Below the pieces are notes generated by a model that made no database searches, was not told where the DNA came from, and worked only from the letters and a program-made list of their open reading frames with translations. Below, in pieces: positions 30,281-41,159 of a stretch of 64,000 nucleotides of DNA. Source of the stretch: an uncultured Pelagibacteraceae bacterium. Its GTDB lineage: Bacteria > Pseudomonadota > Alphaproteobacteria > Pelagibacterales > Pelagibacteraceae. Both the position numbers and the translations under genes were made by a program. The stretch is from positions 1 through 64,000 of the forward strand of contig CACGOO010000001.1 of NCBI GenBank assembly GCA_902574685.1, given 5' to 3'. The first letter of the stretch is position 1. Each line of letters begins with the position of its first letter.

Positions 30281-31612
30281 ATGATTAAAAAATATTTTGG
30301 AACAGATGGAATTAGAGGAAAAGTTAATGGATCTAAAATAAATGGAGAAATGTTTTTCAAATTTGGTTTAGCGGCAGGAACATACTTTAAAAATTTAAAA
30401 AAGAGTAAACAAACAGCAATTATTGCAAAAGACACTAGATTATCAGGATATACGCTTGAACCAGCTTTAGTATCTGGATTGGCATCAGCAGGAATGCATA
30501 TTTATACCTTGGGACCTCTTCCAACAAATGGTTTGGCAATGCTAACGAAAAAAATGAGAGCTAATATGGGAATAATGATTACTGCATCTCATAATCCATA
30601 TCACGACAATGGATTAAAGTTATTTGGACCTGATGGGCTTAAGTTATCTGACAGAATTGAGAAGAAAATTGAAAAGCTAATTGACTCAAAGATTACTAAA
30701 AATCTATCAAAACCAATAGAATTGGGGAGAGTTAAAAGATTAGAGGATGCCAATGAAAGGTATATAAAAATATTAAAACAAAATTTCCCATCCTCATTTA
30801 GTTTAAAAGGTATTAAAATTGCTTTAGATTGTGCCAATGGAGCTGGCTATAAAGCTGGTCCAGATTTATTTAAATCATTAGGTGCTAAAGTATATGACAC
30901 CGGCACATCTCCTAATGGTTTAAATATAAATCTTAAATCTGGATCTACTCACCCAAGTAAAATTTGTGAAATGACAAAAAAAAATAAAGCTCATATAGGT
31001 ATTTCATTAGATGGTGATGCAGACAGAATAATTGTCTGTGATGAAAAAGGGAAAATTATCGATGGAGATAAAATTCTAGCTATGTTGGGTGAGAGATGGA
31101 AAAGAAAAAAGATTTTAAAAGGAGGCGTTATTGGTACATTAATGTCAAATTATGGCTTAGAAAATTATTTTAAAAAAAATGGAATTAAATTTTTAAGATC
31201 AGATGTGGGAGATAGATATGTAAAAGAAAAAATGAAAAAAAATAAATTTAATTTAGGGGGGGAACAATCTGGTCATATAATTCTTGGAAAGTTTGCCACA
31301 ACAGGAGATGGATTATTGGTTGCACTAGAAATCCTTTTCTCATTAAGAAAACGAAAGAAAGCAAGTGAACTTTTTAACAAATTTAAACCCACTCCTCAAA
31401 TATTAGAAAATGTTGAAGTTAAAGATAAATCAATTATTAATACTCCAAAATGCAAAAAAGCAGTTAACGAGGCAAATAAAATAATTAAAAATAGAGGTAG
31501 AATTTTAGTTAGAAAATCTGGTACTGAACAAAAGATAAGAATTATGATCGAGTCAGAGGATTCAATCTTAAATAAATTGTGTGTTAATATAATTAAAAAA
31601 TCTATTCAGTAA
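30281..31612 (+). CDS. glmM: Phosphoglucosamine mutase
   Basis: KKYFGTDGIRGKVN, GIMITASHNPYHDNGLKLFG, SLDGDADRIIVCDE, RKSGTEQKIRIMIE. Confidence 0.97.
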   Translation: MIKKYFGTDGIRGKVNGSKINGEMFFKFGLAAGTYFKNLKKSKQTAIIAKDTRLSGYTLEPALVSGLASAGMHIYTLGPLPTNGLAMLTKKMRANMGIMITASHNPYHDNGLKLFGPDGLKLSDRIEKKIEKLIDSKITKNLSKPIELGRVKRLEDANERYIKILKQNFPSSFSLKGIKIALDCANGAGYKAGPDLFKSLGAKVYDTGTSPNGLNINLKSGSTHPSKICEMTKKNKAHIGISLDGDADRIIVCDEKGKIIDGDKILAMLGERWKRKKILKGGVIGTLMSNYGLENYFKKNGIKFLRSDVGDRYVKEKMKKNKFNLGGEQSGHIILGKFATTGDGLLVALEILFSLRKRKKASELFNKFKPTPQILENVEVKDKSIINTPKCKKAVNEANKIIKNRGRILVRKSGTEQKIRIMIESEDSILNKLCVNIIKKSIQ

Positions 31613-31613
31613 A

Positions 31614-32426
31614 TTGAAAATCAAATCTAAAATATTAATTATTGCAGGATCAGACTCCTCTGGGGGAGCAGGTATTCAAGCGGATATTAAATCAGTTACT
31701 TCTCTTGGTTCTTTCGCTATGACAGCAATTACCGCTGTTACTGCTCAGAATACTACGGGTGTTAAGTCTTTAATAGCAATGCCTATTAAGGAAATTTCTA
31801 ATCAAATCGAATTTACGTCAAAAGATATTAAACCAGACTCAGTAAAAATAGGAATGCTGCATTCTACTAAAGTTATAAACTCAGTGTTAAAATCAATAAA
31901 AAAATCAAATTTAAAAAAAATAATATTAGATCCTGTTATGGTAGCAAAAAGTGGAACCAATCTTATTGATAATAAAGCTATTTTAGTTTTAAAAAAAAAA
32001 CTAATGAAAAAAGTTGATTTAATAACACCAAATATTCCTGAAGCGGAAATTCTAACTAAAATCAAAATTAATTCTGTGTTGGATATGAAAAATGCTGCTA
32101 AAATATTATTAGATTTAGGTGCTAAAAATGTTTTAATTAAAGGTGGTCATTTGAGATCTAAAACCATGAAAGATATTTTTGTAAATAAAAAAGAAACGGC
32201 AATATTTACAAATAAAAAAATTAAAACAAAAAATACTCATGGAACTGGATGTACGTTATCCAGTGCAATTGCAACATATTATGGGTGTGGAAAAACTCTA
32301 AAGAAATCTTGTGAGTTAGGTATTAGATATGTAAACAATGCCATTAAGACAAGGCCAAACTTTGGAAAAGGAAATGGACCAATTAACCATTTAAATAGTT
32401 TTATAATAGAAAAAAAATTTAGATGA
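31614..32426 (+). CDS. thiD: Hydroxymethylpyrimidine (phospho)kinase (TTG start)
   Basis: [60 protein letters not shown]. Confidence 0.96.
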   Translation: MKIKSKILIIAGSDSSGGAGIQADIKSVTSLGSFAMTAITAVTAQNTTGVKSLIAMPIKEISNQIEFTSKDIKPDSVKIGMLHSTKVINSVLKSIKKSNLKKIILDPVMVAKSGTNLIDNKAILVLKKKLMKKVDLITPNIPEAEILTKIKINSVLDMKNAAKILLDLGAKNVLIKGGHLRSKTMKDIFVNKKETAIFTNKKIKTKNTHGTGCTLSSAIATYYGCGKTLKKSCELGIRYVNNAIKTRPNFGKGNGPINHLNSFIIEKKFR

Positions 32427-33712
32427 AAAATGTAGTCGTTGTTGGATCTCAGTGGGGAGATGAAGGAAAAGGTAAAATAGTTGATTGGTTATCCAGTGAA
32501 GCAGACGTTGTTATAAGATTCCAAGGAGGACATAATGCTGGTCATACCTTGGTCATAGATGGTGTTACTTATAAATTAAGATTATTACCATCTGGAATTG
32601 TGAGAAAAAATAAAATTTCAATTATAGGAAATGGAGTTGTTGTAGATCCTTGGGCACTTCTAGATGAAATTGAAGAAGCTAAATCTAAAGGTGTAGAAAT
32701 TAACGAAAATAATCTGATATTGTCAGAAGGTGCCACATTAATTTTACCGTTCCATAGAGAGATGGATGAAATAAGAGAAGACTCTGCAGGTAAATCGAAA
32801 ATTGGAACTACTAGAAGAGGTATTGGTCCAGCATACGAAGATAAAGTAGGTAGAAGATCTATAAGAGTAATGGATCTTGCTTCAAAACAAAATCTTGAAA
32901 ATCGATTATCAGTCGTACTCGAACACTATAATGCAATACGAAAAGGATTGGGTAAGCCAATATATGAAAAAGATAAACTAATTGGAGACTTATTAAAAAT
33001 AGCCCCAAATATTTTAAAATATTCTGCACCTGTTTGGAGAAAGATAGATCAATTTAAATCAGAAAATAAAAAAATATTATTTGAGGGAGCCCAAGGGATA
33101 TTACTTGATGTAGACCATGGCACTTATCCATATGTAACTTCATCCAATACAGTAGCAGCCTCAGCCGCAACAGGATCTGGATGTGGTCCAAACTCAATAA
33201 ACTATGTTTTAGGAATTACAAAAGCATACACAACAAGAGTAGGCGAAGGCCCTTTCCCAACAGAATTAACAGATGATATTGGTAATCATTTAGGTGAAAA
33301 GGGACATGAATTTGGAACTGTAACAAGTAGAAAAAGAAGATGTGGCTGGTTTGATGGAGTTTTAGTAAGACAAACTATAAAGATTTCAGGCATTGATGGA
33401 ATAGCATTAACAAAATTAGATGTATTAGATGAACTTGATGAAATAAATCTTTGTGTAGCTTATGAGTTAAATGGCAAAGAAATAGATTATTTTCCTGCAG
33501 CTGTACAAGATCAATTAAATGTCAAACCAGTGTATAAAACATTCAAAGGTTGGAAATCTAAAACTCAAGGAATAAAAAAATTTGATGATTTACCTAATAA
33601 TGCAAAAATTTATGTAAAAGCCGTCGAAGAATTTGTAGAAACAAAAATATCAAGTATTTCAACAAGCCCAGAAAGAGAAGACACTATTCTTTTGATTGAT
33701 CCATTTAATTAA
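32423..33712 (+). CDS. purA: Adenylosuccinate synthetase
   Basis: [46 protein letters not shown]. Confidence 0.98.
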   Translation: MKNVVVVGSQWGDEGKGKIVDWLSSEADVVIRFQGGHNAGHTLVIDGVTYKLRLLPSGIVRKNKISIIGNGVVVDPWALLDEIEEAKSKGVEINENNLILSEGATLILPFHREMDEIREDSAGKSKIGTTRRGIGPAYEDKVGRRSIRVMDLASKQNLENRLSVVLEHYNAIRKGLGKPIYEKDKLIGDLLKIAPNILKYSAPVWRKIDQFKSENKKILFEGAQGILLDVDHGTYPYVTSSNTVAASAATGSGCGPNSINYVLGITKAYTTRVGEGPFPTELTDDIGNHLGEKGHEFGTVTSRKRRCGWFDGVLVRQTIKISGIDGIALTKLDVLDELDEINLCVAYELNGKEIDYFPAAVQDQLNVKPVYKTFKGWKSKTQGIKKFDDLPNNAKIYVKAVEEFVETKISSISTSPEREDTILLIDPFN

Positions 33713-33760
33713 TAATAGAATTAGTTTAAGTAATAATAAAATTCATCATATATTATTAGT

Positions 33761-35566
33761 ATGAATAATAAATATTTTCATATATTTGTTTTTTTTTTAA
33801 TTATTTTAATCAATCCTAAGCATGTATATGCTGCGGATTTATCATCAACAACTCCTGCAGATAATGCAACACAGATTGCAGTGAATACTGGAATAGATCT
33901 CGTGTGGCTAGCATCTGGGTCTGTATCAGCAAATAACGGAAATGTAATTTTAAAAAAAACATCAGATGACAGTACTGTTGAAACTTTTTCAACTAATGGA
34001 ATGTTTTTAGCTATGAGTTTGTTTGCTCCAGCAACAGTTACAGCTACATTTGTTTTATCATCAAATTTAGATGAGGATACTGAATATTATATCCTAGTAG
34101 ACAATGCAGCATTTAATAATTTTGATGGTATTTCAAGTAAAACAGAATTAAATTTTAAAACAGTAGATAATAATAATCCTACCTTAACATCTACTTCGCC
34201 ATCTGATGACTCTTCTAATGTTAGTGTATCATCAAATATAGTCCTTACATTTAATGAAGCTGTAGATGCCGAAAGTGGAAATATTGATATAATAGATACA
34301 TCAACAGGAGAAGCTATAGAGATTGATGTAACCGGATCTTTATTATCTGGAAGTGGAACAACTGAAATTACTATTAATCCTTCATCTAACTTAGAAAATG
34401 ACACCTCATATCATGTAAAAATAGACTCAACAGCATTTGATGATGCAGTTGGAAACTCTTATGCTGGTATTTCAAACACAACAACTTTAAATTTTACTAC
34501 TGCAAAAGGTCAAATTTTTAACGATACTGTAAAAACTTTATTAAAAAATCAAACTACAGCTTCAATTCAATCAATGACTCAGTCATTAAATAGAGTAAAT
34601 AGCCGTTTAAATTTTATAAGACCAATTCAAAATAGCAACACTTCAAAAAATAAAATAGCATTAAATTTTAATGACTCATATGCAAACAAATTAGTTGATG
34701 CTTTAACCGCCAACTTAATAAAACACGAAAAAAAACAGAGAAAATTAGCTTTTTGGAGTGAAGGCAATCTTTCTTTTGGTAGAATAAACAACAAAGGTAA
34801 AGACTTAGGTCAAGATCTTAGCACCAAAGGTTTTACCATAGGATTTGATAAAAAAATTACAGATTTAAAAACTATAGGTTTAGCATTAAATCAATCTGAG
34901 CAAGAAACACAAATTGGAAGTAATGATGCACATATGGATGCAACAGCGAAATCTTTGTTAATCTATGGAAGCAACCAATTTTTTGAAAATCGATATTTCG
35001 AGGCTGCCATTGGATTTGGAGAAACAGAAATCGATATCAGTAGAAAAGTATCTGGAGGAAATAATAAAGGTCTCAGAGATGGAAAACAATTATTTGGAAG
35101 CTTCACTTACTTGTACGAACCATTAGAACAAAAAGAAAATAAAAACTTAAACTACTATTCTAGGATAGATTTGGGTTATACGATATTAGACGATTATATT
35201 GAAAGTGGTGATGGTGACTCAATTAATTACAATGATCAAAATATAAAAAGTTCGTCATTATCATTTGGATTTAATTTTTCTAATATAATAGAGATAGATC
35301 AAGGGTTTATTACTCCTTTAATACAATTTGAAATTGGTAAAAATAAAACAATAAATTCACTCTCAGAAGCTTATTATGTTAATGATTCATCAACTATTTA
35401 TGCTAATGCAATATCTGATCAAAATACATCGCATGCAAAATTAACTCTTGGAATAGGGGCTGCGCTGGAAGATGGTTTAAATGTAAGTTTTATGATTGAC
35501 CATTATAGAAATGATAATGAAGCATTTAATACTAGTTTAACCGTAAATATTAGAAAAGAATTTTAA
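33761..35566 (+). CDS. Secreted Ig-like (Big_5-type) repeat protein with C-terminal autotransporter beta-barrel
   Basis: Signal peptide; two repeats (SSTTPADNATQIAV... and TSTSPSDDSSNVSVSSNIVLTFNEAVD...); alternating beta pattern ending in terminal Phe (TVNIRKEF). Confidence 0.75.
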   Translation: MNNKYFHIFVFFLIILINPKHVYAADLSSTTPADNATQIAVNTGIDLVWLASGSVSANNGNVILKKTSDDSTVETFSTNGMFLAMSLFAPATVTATFVLSSNLDEDTEYYILVDNAAFNNFDGISSKTELNFKTVDNNNPTLTSTSPSDDSSNVSVSSNIVLTFNEAVDAESGNIDIIDTSTGEAIEIDVTGSLLSGSGTTEITINPSSNLENDTSYHVKIDSTAFDDAVGNSYAGISNTTTLNFTTAKGQIFNDTVKTLLKNQTTASIQSMTQSLNRVNSRLNFIRPIQNSNTSKNKIALNFNDSYANKLVDALTANLIKHEKKQRKLAFWSEGNLSFGRINNKGKDLGQDLSTKGFTIGFDKKITDLKTIGLALNQSEQETQIGSNDAHMDATAKSLLIYGSNQFFENRYFEAAIGFGETEIDISRKVSGGNNKGLRDGKQLFGSFTYLYEPLEQKENKNLNYYSRIDLGYTILDDYIESGDGDSINYNDQNIKSSSLSFGFNFSNIIEIDQGFITPLIQFEIGKNKTINSLSEAYYVNDSSTIYANAISDQNTSHAKLTLGIGAALEDGLNVSFMIDHYRNDNEAFNTSLTVNIRKEF

Positions 35567-35571
35567 TAAGC

Positions 35572-36462
35572 TTAATTGACCGGTAATAGATTTTTTGATT
35601 TAGCAGAGTTTAGCATATGTTTTTGAAGTTTTTCAAAAGCTTTATTTTCAATTTGTCTTATTCTTTCTCTACTTATTTTAAATTTTTTACTTAAATCTTC
35701 TAGAGTTATTGGATCATCTGTTAATCTTCTTGAGTAAAGAATTTCTTTTTCTCTTTCATTTAAAATTTTAATAGAATCTTGAAGAAGATCTTTTCGTTGC
35801 TCCATTTCTTCATTTTGAGCAAATTTAAGTTCTTGATCCATATCATTGTCTACAACCCAATCTTGCCATTCATCACCGTCTTCTCCAATTGGTGCATTTA
35901 ATGACTGCTCTTTACCTGAAAGCCTTCTATTCATAGATACAACTTCTTGTTCACTAACATCTAATCTGTTTGCTATATCCTTTACGTGTTCATCACGTAA
36001 GTCACCTTCAGTTCTAGGTGCAATTTGATTTTTTAACTTCTTCAAGTTGAAAAAAAGCTTCTTCTGAGCTGTTGTGGTTCCAATTTTTACTAAGCTCCAT
36101 GATCTTAGAATATATTCTTGAATAGAAGCTTTAATCCACCACATCGCATAAGTTGCAAGTCTAAAACCTTTTTCTGGTTCAAATTTTTTAACAGCTTGCA
36201 TTAAACCTACGTTACCTTCTGAAATCATTTCATTAAGAGGTAAACCATAACCTTTGTACCCCATTGCTATTTTAGCAACTAGTCTAAGATGACTTGTAAC
36301 GAGTTTTTCAGCTGATTTAACATTTCCTGTAGTTTGCCAGTTTTTAGCTAGCATATATTCTTCTTCAGCATCTAGCATAGGAAATTTTTTTATCTGAGCT
36401 AGATATGCAGCTAAACCACCTTCATTTGAAAGAGTAGGCAAATTGTATGTATTATTACTCAT
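35572..36462 (-). CDS. rpoH: RNA polymerase sigma factor RpoH (sigma32)
   Basis: LRLVAKIAMGYKGYGLPLNEMISEGNVGLMQAVKKFEPEKGFRLATYAMWWIKASIQEYILRSWSLVKIGTTTAQKKLFFNL. Confidence 0.96.
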   Translation of the reverse strand: MSNNTYNLPTLSNEGGLAAYLAQIKKFPMLDAEEEYMLAKNWQTTGNVKSAEKLVTSHLRLVAKIAMGYKGYGLPLNEMISEGNVGLMQAVKKFEPEKGFRLATYAMWWIKASIQEYILRSWSLVKIGTTTAQKKLFFNLKKLKNQIAPRTEGDLRDEHVKDIANRLDVSEQEVVSMNRRLSGKEQSLNAPIGEDGDEWQDWVVDNDMDQELKFAQNEEMEQRKDLLQDSIKILNEREKEILYSRRLTDDPITLEDLSKKFKISRERIRQIENKAFEKLQKHMLNSAKSKNLLPVN

Positions 36463-36505
36463 AGGAAGTATTTATGTAATAGAGAAATTTTTTTTTACAA
36501 TCGTT

Positions 36506-37486
36506 TTATTTACTTAATTTTCTTAGTTTTTTTAAGATATCATTTAATTCGTTTGGGATATTTGATGAAAATTCTAATCTTTCCCCTGTCCTTGGATGGT
36601 CAAAACCTAGCTGTTTTGCATGTAAAAATTGTCTCTCAAGATTGGAAATTTTATTATTAAGATCTTCATCAATGTTTTTAAATTTTTTAAATTTTTTTTT
36701 ATATTTTTTATCCCCAAGAATATTGTTACCTTTGTATGACATATGAACTCTTATTTGATGAGTTCTCCCAGTTTCTAATTTACATTGTATAAAACTAAAA
36801 GTTGGAACATTATCATTCTCAAAAAGCTCTAATGTTTCATAATGTGTAATTGCCTTTTTACCTTTGCTTGATGATACTTCCATCATCTGTCTATTTTTCG
36901 AACTTCTGGTTATGAATGTTTCAATTGTTCCTTTTTGAGGCCTTAATTTTCCCCAAATTAAAGTTTGATAAACTCTAGTTATAGAATGTTCAGAGAATTG
37001 AAGTGATAATTTTTCATGAGTTGAGTTATTTTTTGCTATTACAATTAATCCAGAAGTATCTTTATCAATTCTATGAACTATACCAGGTCTCAGTTCATCT
37101 CCAATATCAGATAAATTTTTGCTATCATAATTCATTAACGCATTAACTATCGTATTATCATAATTACCAGCACCAGGATGCATTGAAATTCCAGATGGTT
37201 TGTCAATTACAATTAAATCTTCATCTTCGTGAATTATGTTTAATTTAAAATTATAAGGTTTTAAGCTTTGTTTCTTTGGTTCAACAATTTCGAGCTCAAT
37301 TTTGTCATTTAATTTAGTTTTAATTGAAGGGTCTTGTATAATTTTCTCGTTAATTTTTAATTTACTATCTAATATTAAATTTTTTACTCTAGTTCTGCTT
37401 AAACTCTTATCATGATTTGCTAATATTGTGTCTACTCTCTTGTTATTATCATCCTCTTTAATAATAAAATTGATGATATTTTTCAT
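36506..37486 (-). CDS. rluD: RluD-family 23S rRNA pseudouridine synthase
   Basis: S4 domain then GIVHRIDKDTSGLIVIAKN, LETGRTHQIRVHMSYKGNNILGDKKY. Confidence 0.92.
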   Translation of the reverse strand: MKNIINFIIKEDDNNKRVDTILANHDKSLSRTRVKNLILDSKLKINEKIIQDPSIKTKLNDKIELEIVEPKKQSLKPYNFKLNIIHEDEDLIVIDKPSGISMHPGAGNYDNTIVNALMNYDSKNLSDIGDELRPGIVHRIDKDTSGLIVIAKNNSTHEKLSLQFSEHSITRVYQTLIWGKLRPQKGTIETFITRSSKNRQMMEVSSSKGKKAITHYETLELFENDNVPTFSFIQCKLETGRTHQIRVHMSYKGNNILGDKKYKKKFKKFKNIDEDLNNKISNLERQFLHAKQLGFDHPRTGERLEFSSNIPNELNDILKKLRKLSK

Positions 37487-37499
37487 AAATTATTATATT
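37470..37499 (+). promoter_or_regulatory. Candidate promoter for tRNA-Arg: TTGATG-18 nt-TATATT, partly inside rluD 5' coding sequence
   Basis: -35-like 37470-37475, -10-like 37494-37499, 10 nt before tRNA start. Confidence 0.4.
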
Positions 37500-37509
37500 A
37501 AATAATTAT

Positions 37510-37586
37510 GCGTTCGTAGCTCAACTGGATAGAGCGCCAGATTTCGGCTCTGGAGGTTCAGGGTTCGACTCCTTGCGGGCGCACCA
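37510..37586 (+). tRNA. tRNA-Arg (TCG)
   Basis: GCGTTCGTAGCTCAACTGGATAGAGCGCCAGATTTCGGCTCTGGAGGTTCAGGGTTCGACTCCTTGCGGGCGCACCA; loop TTTCGGC gives TCG. Confidence 0.95.
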
Positions 37587-38378
37587 CTATTCCCCCATAT
37601 TAATAAGCGTTCCTTTTTTTTTTGCGACATTGAAAGAATAATAGAATAATACAATTGATAATACAAAGTAAACCCCATTCCAAATGAATGCATTGTAGAT
37701 ATTTTGAATGTCTACAGTTTGATTAATCAAAATATTTCTTGCTTCTTCGAAAATGTATACCAATGGTAACAAGTAAGCTATTTTTTGAAACAATTCTGGC
37801 AGTATTTCTATTGGATAATATATACATCCAAAGGGTGCTAATAGAAACATTGTGGACCATGCTATATTTTCAAAAGAGGGTCCGTATCTCAATAGACCAG
37901 CTGACACAAGGATGCCAAGTGTTATTCCAAATAAATAAAGGCTCAAAAATAAAAAGAATAAAAATATTCCTAAATCTAAAATAGAAATACCAAACAACGG
38001 AGAGGTTAAAAGCACTGCTGGTATTAAACCTATAAGAGCTCTTATTAAAGCTGTAGCAACAAGTGAAGTTAATATTTCACCAATTTTCATTGGCGCAATA
38101 AATAAATTTGTAAAGTTTCTGCTCCAAATTTCCTCGAGAAATAGCATATTAAATCCAATACTAGTTCTAAAAAGAAAATCATAAAGGATCGCGCAAGTTA
38201 ATATAACTCCAACTGCATTATTATAATATGTAGTATGTGTAGCAAAAAAATTTGAGATAAATCCCCACAAAGTAATTTGAATAGTCGGCCAATAAACAAG
38301 ATCCAAAACCCTTGGGAAAGATCTGGTAATTAAATAAAAATGTCTTAAAAAAAGACCATACATTCTAGTTAAGCTCAT
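37587..38378 (-). CDS. ABC-2 type transporter permease
   Basis: Six or so TM segments; VLDLVYWPTIQITLWGFIS, FLEEIWSRNFTNLFIAPMKIGE; next to ABC ATPase. Confidence 0.88.
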   Translation of the reverse strand: MSLTRMYGLFLRHFYLITRSFPRVLDLVYWPTIQITLWGFISNFFATHTTYYNNAVGVILTCAILYDFLFRTSIGFNMLFLEEIWSRNFTNLFIAPMKIGEILTSLVATALIRALIGLIPAVLLTSPLFGISILDLGIFLFFLFLSLYLFGITLGILVSAGLLRYGPSFENIAWSTMFLLAPFGCIYYPIEILPELFQKIAYLLPLVYIFEEARNILINQTVDIQNIYNAFIWNGVYFVLSIVLFYYSFNVAKKKGTLINMGE

Positions 38379-39102
38379 TTTTACTCCTTGATAATTTTAA
38401 AAAAACTTCCTCAAGGTTTTTTCTGCCGTGTTTATTTATTAATTCTTCAGGATTTCCTTTATCGATAATAATTCCGTCTTTCATCATAAGAATAGATTTA
38501 CAAAGCCTAGTGACTTCATTCATATTATGAGAAGCGAGAAGTATTGATATTTTTTTTTCTTTTTTATAATCTTCCAAAAAAGATCTAACAAAATCACCTA
38601 CTTCTGGATCTAATGATGCAGTTGGCTCATCTAGTAGTAATACTTTTGGTTGGTTGATTAATGCTTTTGCCAAACTAACTCTATTTTTTTGTCCAGATGA
38701 TAATTCGCCTGTAATGCTATTAAGTAATCCTCCCAATCTTAATTTTTCTGATAAAAATTCAATCCTCTCATTAATATTATTTATTTTATATAATTTTCCA
38801 TAAACAGTTAGATTTTGTTTAACCGTAAGTTTTTTTGGTAATTCAATATATGGAGATATGAAGTTTATTTGTTCCAAGATTTCAATCCTATTTCCCTCCA
38901 ATTTTTGACCATTTATCAAAATTTCTCCACTAGTTGGTTTTAAAAGTCCTAACAACATACCAATGGTGGTTGTTTTGCCTGAGCCATTTGGACCTAATAG
39001 GCCTAAAATTTCGTCTTCTTTTATGTTAAAACTTATACCTTTTACAGCCTCATTCTTTCCATAATTTTTTTTAATATTTTTTACTTCGACTAAATTTTTC
39101 AT
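38365..39102 (-). CDS. ABC transporter ATP-binding protein
   Basis: LLGPNGSGKTTTIGMLLGLL, LSSGQKNRVSLAKALINQPKVLLLDEPTASLDPEV. Confidence 0.95.
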   Translation of the reverse strand: MKNLVEVKNIKKNYGKNEAVKGISFNIKEDEILGLLGPNGSGKTTTIGMLLGLLKPTSGEILINGQKLEGNRIEILEQINFISPYIELPKKLTVKQNLTVYGKLYKINNINERIEFLSEKLRLGGLLNSITGELSSGQKNRVSLAKALINQPKVLLLDEPTASLDPEVGDFVRSFLEDYKKEKKISILLASHNMNEVTRLCKSILMMKDGIIIDKGNPEELINKHGRKNLEEVFLKLSRSKNELN

Positions 39103-40034
39103 TTTTTTGATGCTCTAAGAAGTCTATCGTTAATCACTAATCCAAAGTTTCGGTTTGGTATTCTTTGCACAGCTATTTTTTTGTAACCTAGCTTCTTAAT
39201 TTTTCTTAATGTTTTATACAAATTTTTCCCACTCTCCATTAGATTATTTGTCTTACTTAAATAAAAATAATTCTTATTACTTTCTTTTTTCTTCTTGATT
39301 AGGATAAAAGCCTCATCTTTTTTTATTTTAATTGCGTTTAATCTAATGGGTATACCTGGTGAATAATGAACCCTCCCTCTTCCGGGAGAATTTATATTGT
39401 TTTTACCATGCAATTTAGTTTTTAAATTTATTTTTAATTTTTTTTTTAATATAGAAATATCTAAACCGCCCAATCTTAAAATTTGGGGTTTTTTTACTAA
39501 ACTTATTATTGTAGATTCAACACCAACTTTTGATCTTCCACCTTCTAGAATAAATTTAATTTTTTCTCCAAATTCATCATATACATCATCTTTTGTTACC
39601 GGACTTATCCCTTCAGAAATATTTGCACTTGGTGCTGCTAAAGGATATTTTAAAGATTTTAATAATATTCTAGCAGTTCGGTGACTTGGAAATCTTACAC
39701 CTAATGTTTTTTTGTTATTAGTAACATTTTTTGAAATTTTGCTTTCATTTTTTAGTTTTAATATAAACGTAATTGGTCCAGGGCATAATGAATTATAAAG
39801 TTTATAAAACAAAGTATTTGTCTCACAATCTTTTTCCAAATCTTTAATATTATAATAATGAACGATTAAGGGGTTATCAGAAGGCCTTCCTTTTAATTTA
39901 AATATTTTTTTAGTGCCTTTATCAGAATAGGCATTGGCAGCTAATCCATAGACAGTTTCTGTAGGTATTCCAATACATTCGTTATTATTTAAATATTTTA
40001 CTGCTTTTTTAATATTTGAATCATTAATTTTCAT
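39099..40034 (-). CDS. Sua5/TsaC L-threonylcarbamoyladenylate synthase
   Basis: GIPTETVYGLAANAYSDKGTKKIFKLKGRPSDNPLIVH, LGVRFPSH, AAPSANISEGISPV. Confidence 0.93.
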   Translation of the reverse strand: MKINDSNIKKAVKYLNNNECIGIPTETVYGLAANAYSDKGTKKIFKLKGRPSDNPLIVHYYNIKDLEKDCETNTLFYKLYNSLCPGPITFILKLKNESKISKNVTNNKKTLGVRFPSHRTARILLKSLKYPLAAPSANISEGISPVTKDDVYDEFGEKIKFILEGGRSKVGVESTIISLVKKPQILRLGGLDISILKKKLKINLKTKLHGKNNINSPGRGRVHYSPGIPIRLNAIKIKKDEAFILIKKKKESNKNYFYLSKTNNLMESGKNLYKTLRKIKKLGYKKIAVQRIPNRNFGLVINDRLLRASKK

Positions 40035-40054
40035 ATAATATTACAAACTATTAT

Positions 40055-40309
40055 ATGAATGAAAAAATTTTGCCAGATGATATTGATTTAAAATCTTTGA
40101 GTGAACTCACAGATATAGCAGATAGTTTAATTCAAAAATTAGAAAATAAAAAAAATTTGGAAGAATCCATTGAAGATTATCAATATTTAATAAAGTTAAA
40201 CAATATAATAGAAAAAAAATTTCAAAAGGACTCAAAAAATATATCTGAAAGTACCAAGATAAAAATAGAAGAATTAACCTCAAAAAAAAATGAAAAAAAA
40301 ATTAGTTAA
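40055..40309 (+). CDS. xseB: Exodeoxyribonuclease VII small subunit
   Basis: Small acidic helical protein before ispA-dxs: LSELTDIADSLIQKLENKKNLEESIEDYQYLIKLNNIIEKKF. Confidence 0.7.
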   Translation: MNEKILPDDIDLKSLSELTDIADSLIQKLENKKNLEESIEDYQYLIKLNNIIEKKFQKDSKNISESTKIKIEELTSKKNEKKIS

Positions 40310-41159
40310 AACTGTTAATGAAGTAAATAAATTTTTAAAAAATTACTTAGCAAAACAAAAAAAAACAGATCTAATTATACCTATTAAGTATGGTTTATTT
40401 CCCGGAGGAAAAAAAATAAGATCTAAGCTTATTTTTGATGTTGGAAAAATTTTTAATGTAGAAAAAAAATATCTTTTATATTTAAGTTCAGCTGTTGAAT
40501 GTATACACGCCTATTCACTAATACATGACGATTTACCGTGTATGGATGATGATGATATGAGAAGAGGTAAACTAACTACACATAAAAAATTTGGAGAATC
40601 AACAGCTGTTTTAGCTGGAAACTCCCTTTTGACATTAGCTTTTGAAATTTTATCTGATCCAAAGTTCAATATAAATAACAATAAAAAAATATCCCTAATA
40701 AATCTAATATCTCAATCATCAGGTCACCAAGGAATAGCTGGAGGTCAATTTTTGGATTTAAATTATGAAAGAAAAAAAGTTTCTAAACAAAAAGTTATAG
40801 ATATGGAGATTAAAAAGACTGGAAAATTATTTTCATTCAGCTGTTTGTCTCCAGTTATTTTGACAAATAAAAAAGATCAAATAAAAAAATTCTCAATTAT
40901 TGGTGAAAAAATTGGTTTACTTTTTCAGATTGCAGATGATTTAATTGATTATAGCAGTACATCAAAAACTGCAGGAAAAAAAACAAATAAAGATTCAAAA
41001 AGGGGAAAAGCAACATTAATAAGTTTACTAGGATATAAAAATGCTATTAAATATGCGTCAAAACTAAAAAAAGAAATATTTAATAATTTAATTAGCTATG
41101 GAAATAATGCTAGCGATTTAAAAGAGACAATTGAATTTATATTAAGTAGAAATAAATAA
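40290..41159 (+). CDS. ispA: Farnesyl/geranyl diphosphate synthase
   Basis: GGKKIRSKL, HAYSLIHDDLPCMDDDDMRRGKLTTHKKFGE, QIADDLIDY. Confidence 0.93.
   Translation: MKKKLVKTVNEVNKFLKNYLAKQKKTDLIIPIKYGLFPGGKKIRSKLIFDVGKIFNVEKKYLLYLSSAVECIHAYSLIHDDLPCMDDDDMRRGKLTTHKKFGESTAVLAGNSLLTLAFEILSDPKFNINNNKKISLINLISQSSGHQGIAGGQFLDLNYERKKVSKQKVIDMEIKKTGKLFSFSCLSPVILTNKKDQIKKFSIIGEKIGLLFQIADDLIDYSSTSKTAGKKTNKDSKRGKATLISLLGYKNAIKYASKLKKEIFNNLISYGNNASDLKETIEFILSRNK

Noticed and set aside
37493-37693. 66-aa minus-strand ORF (...LLIWGNSGAPARSRTLNLQSRNLALYPVELRTHNYLI)
   Set aside because: It is the antisense translation of tRNA-Arg, a common annotation artefact.
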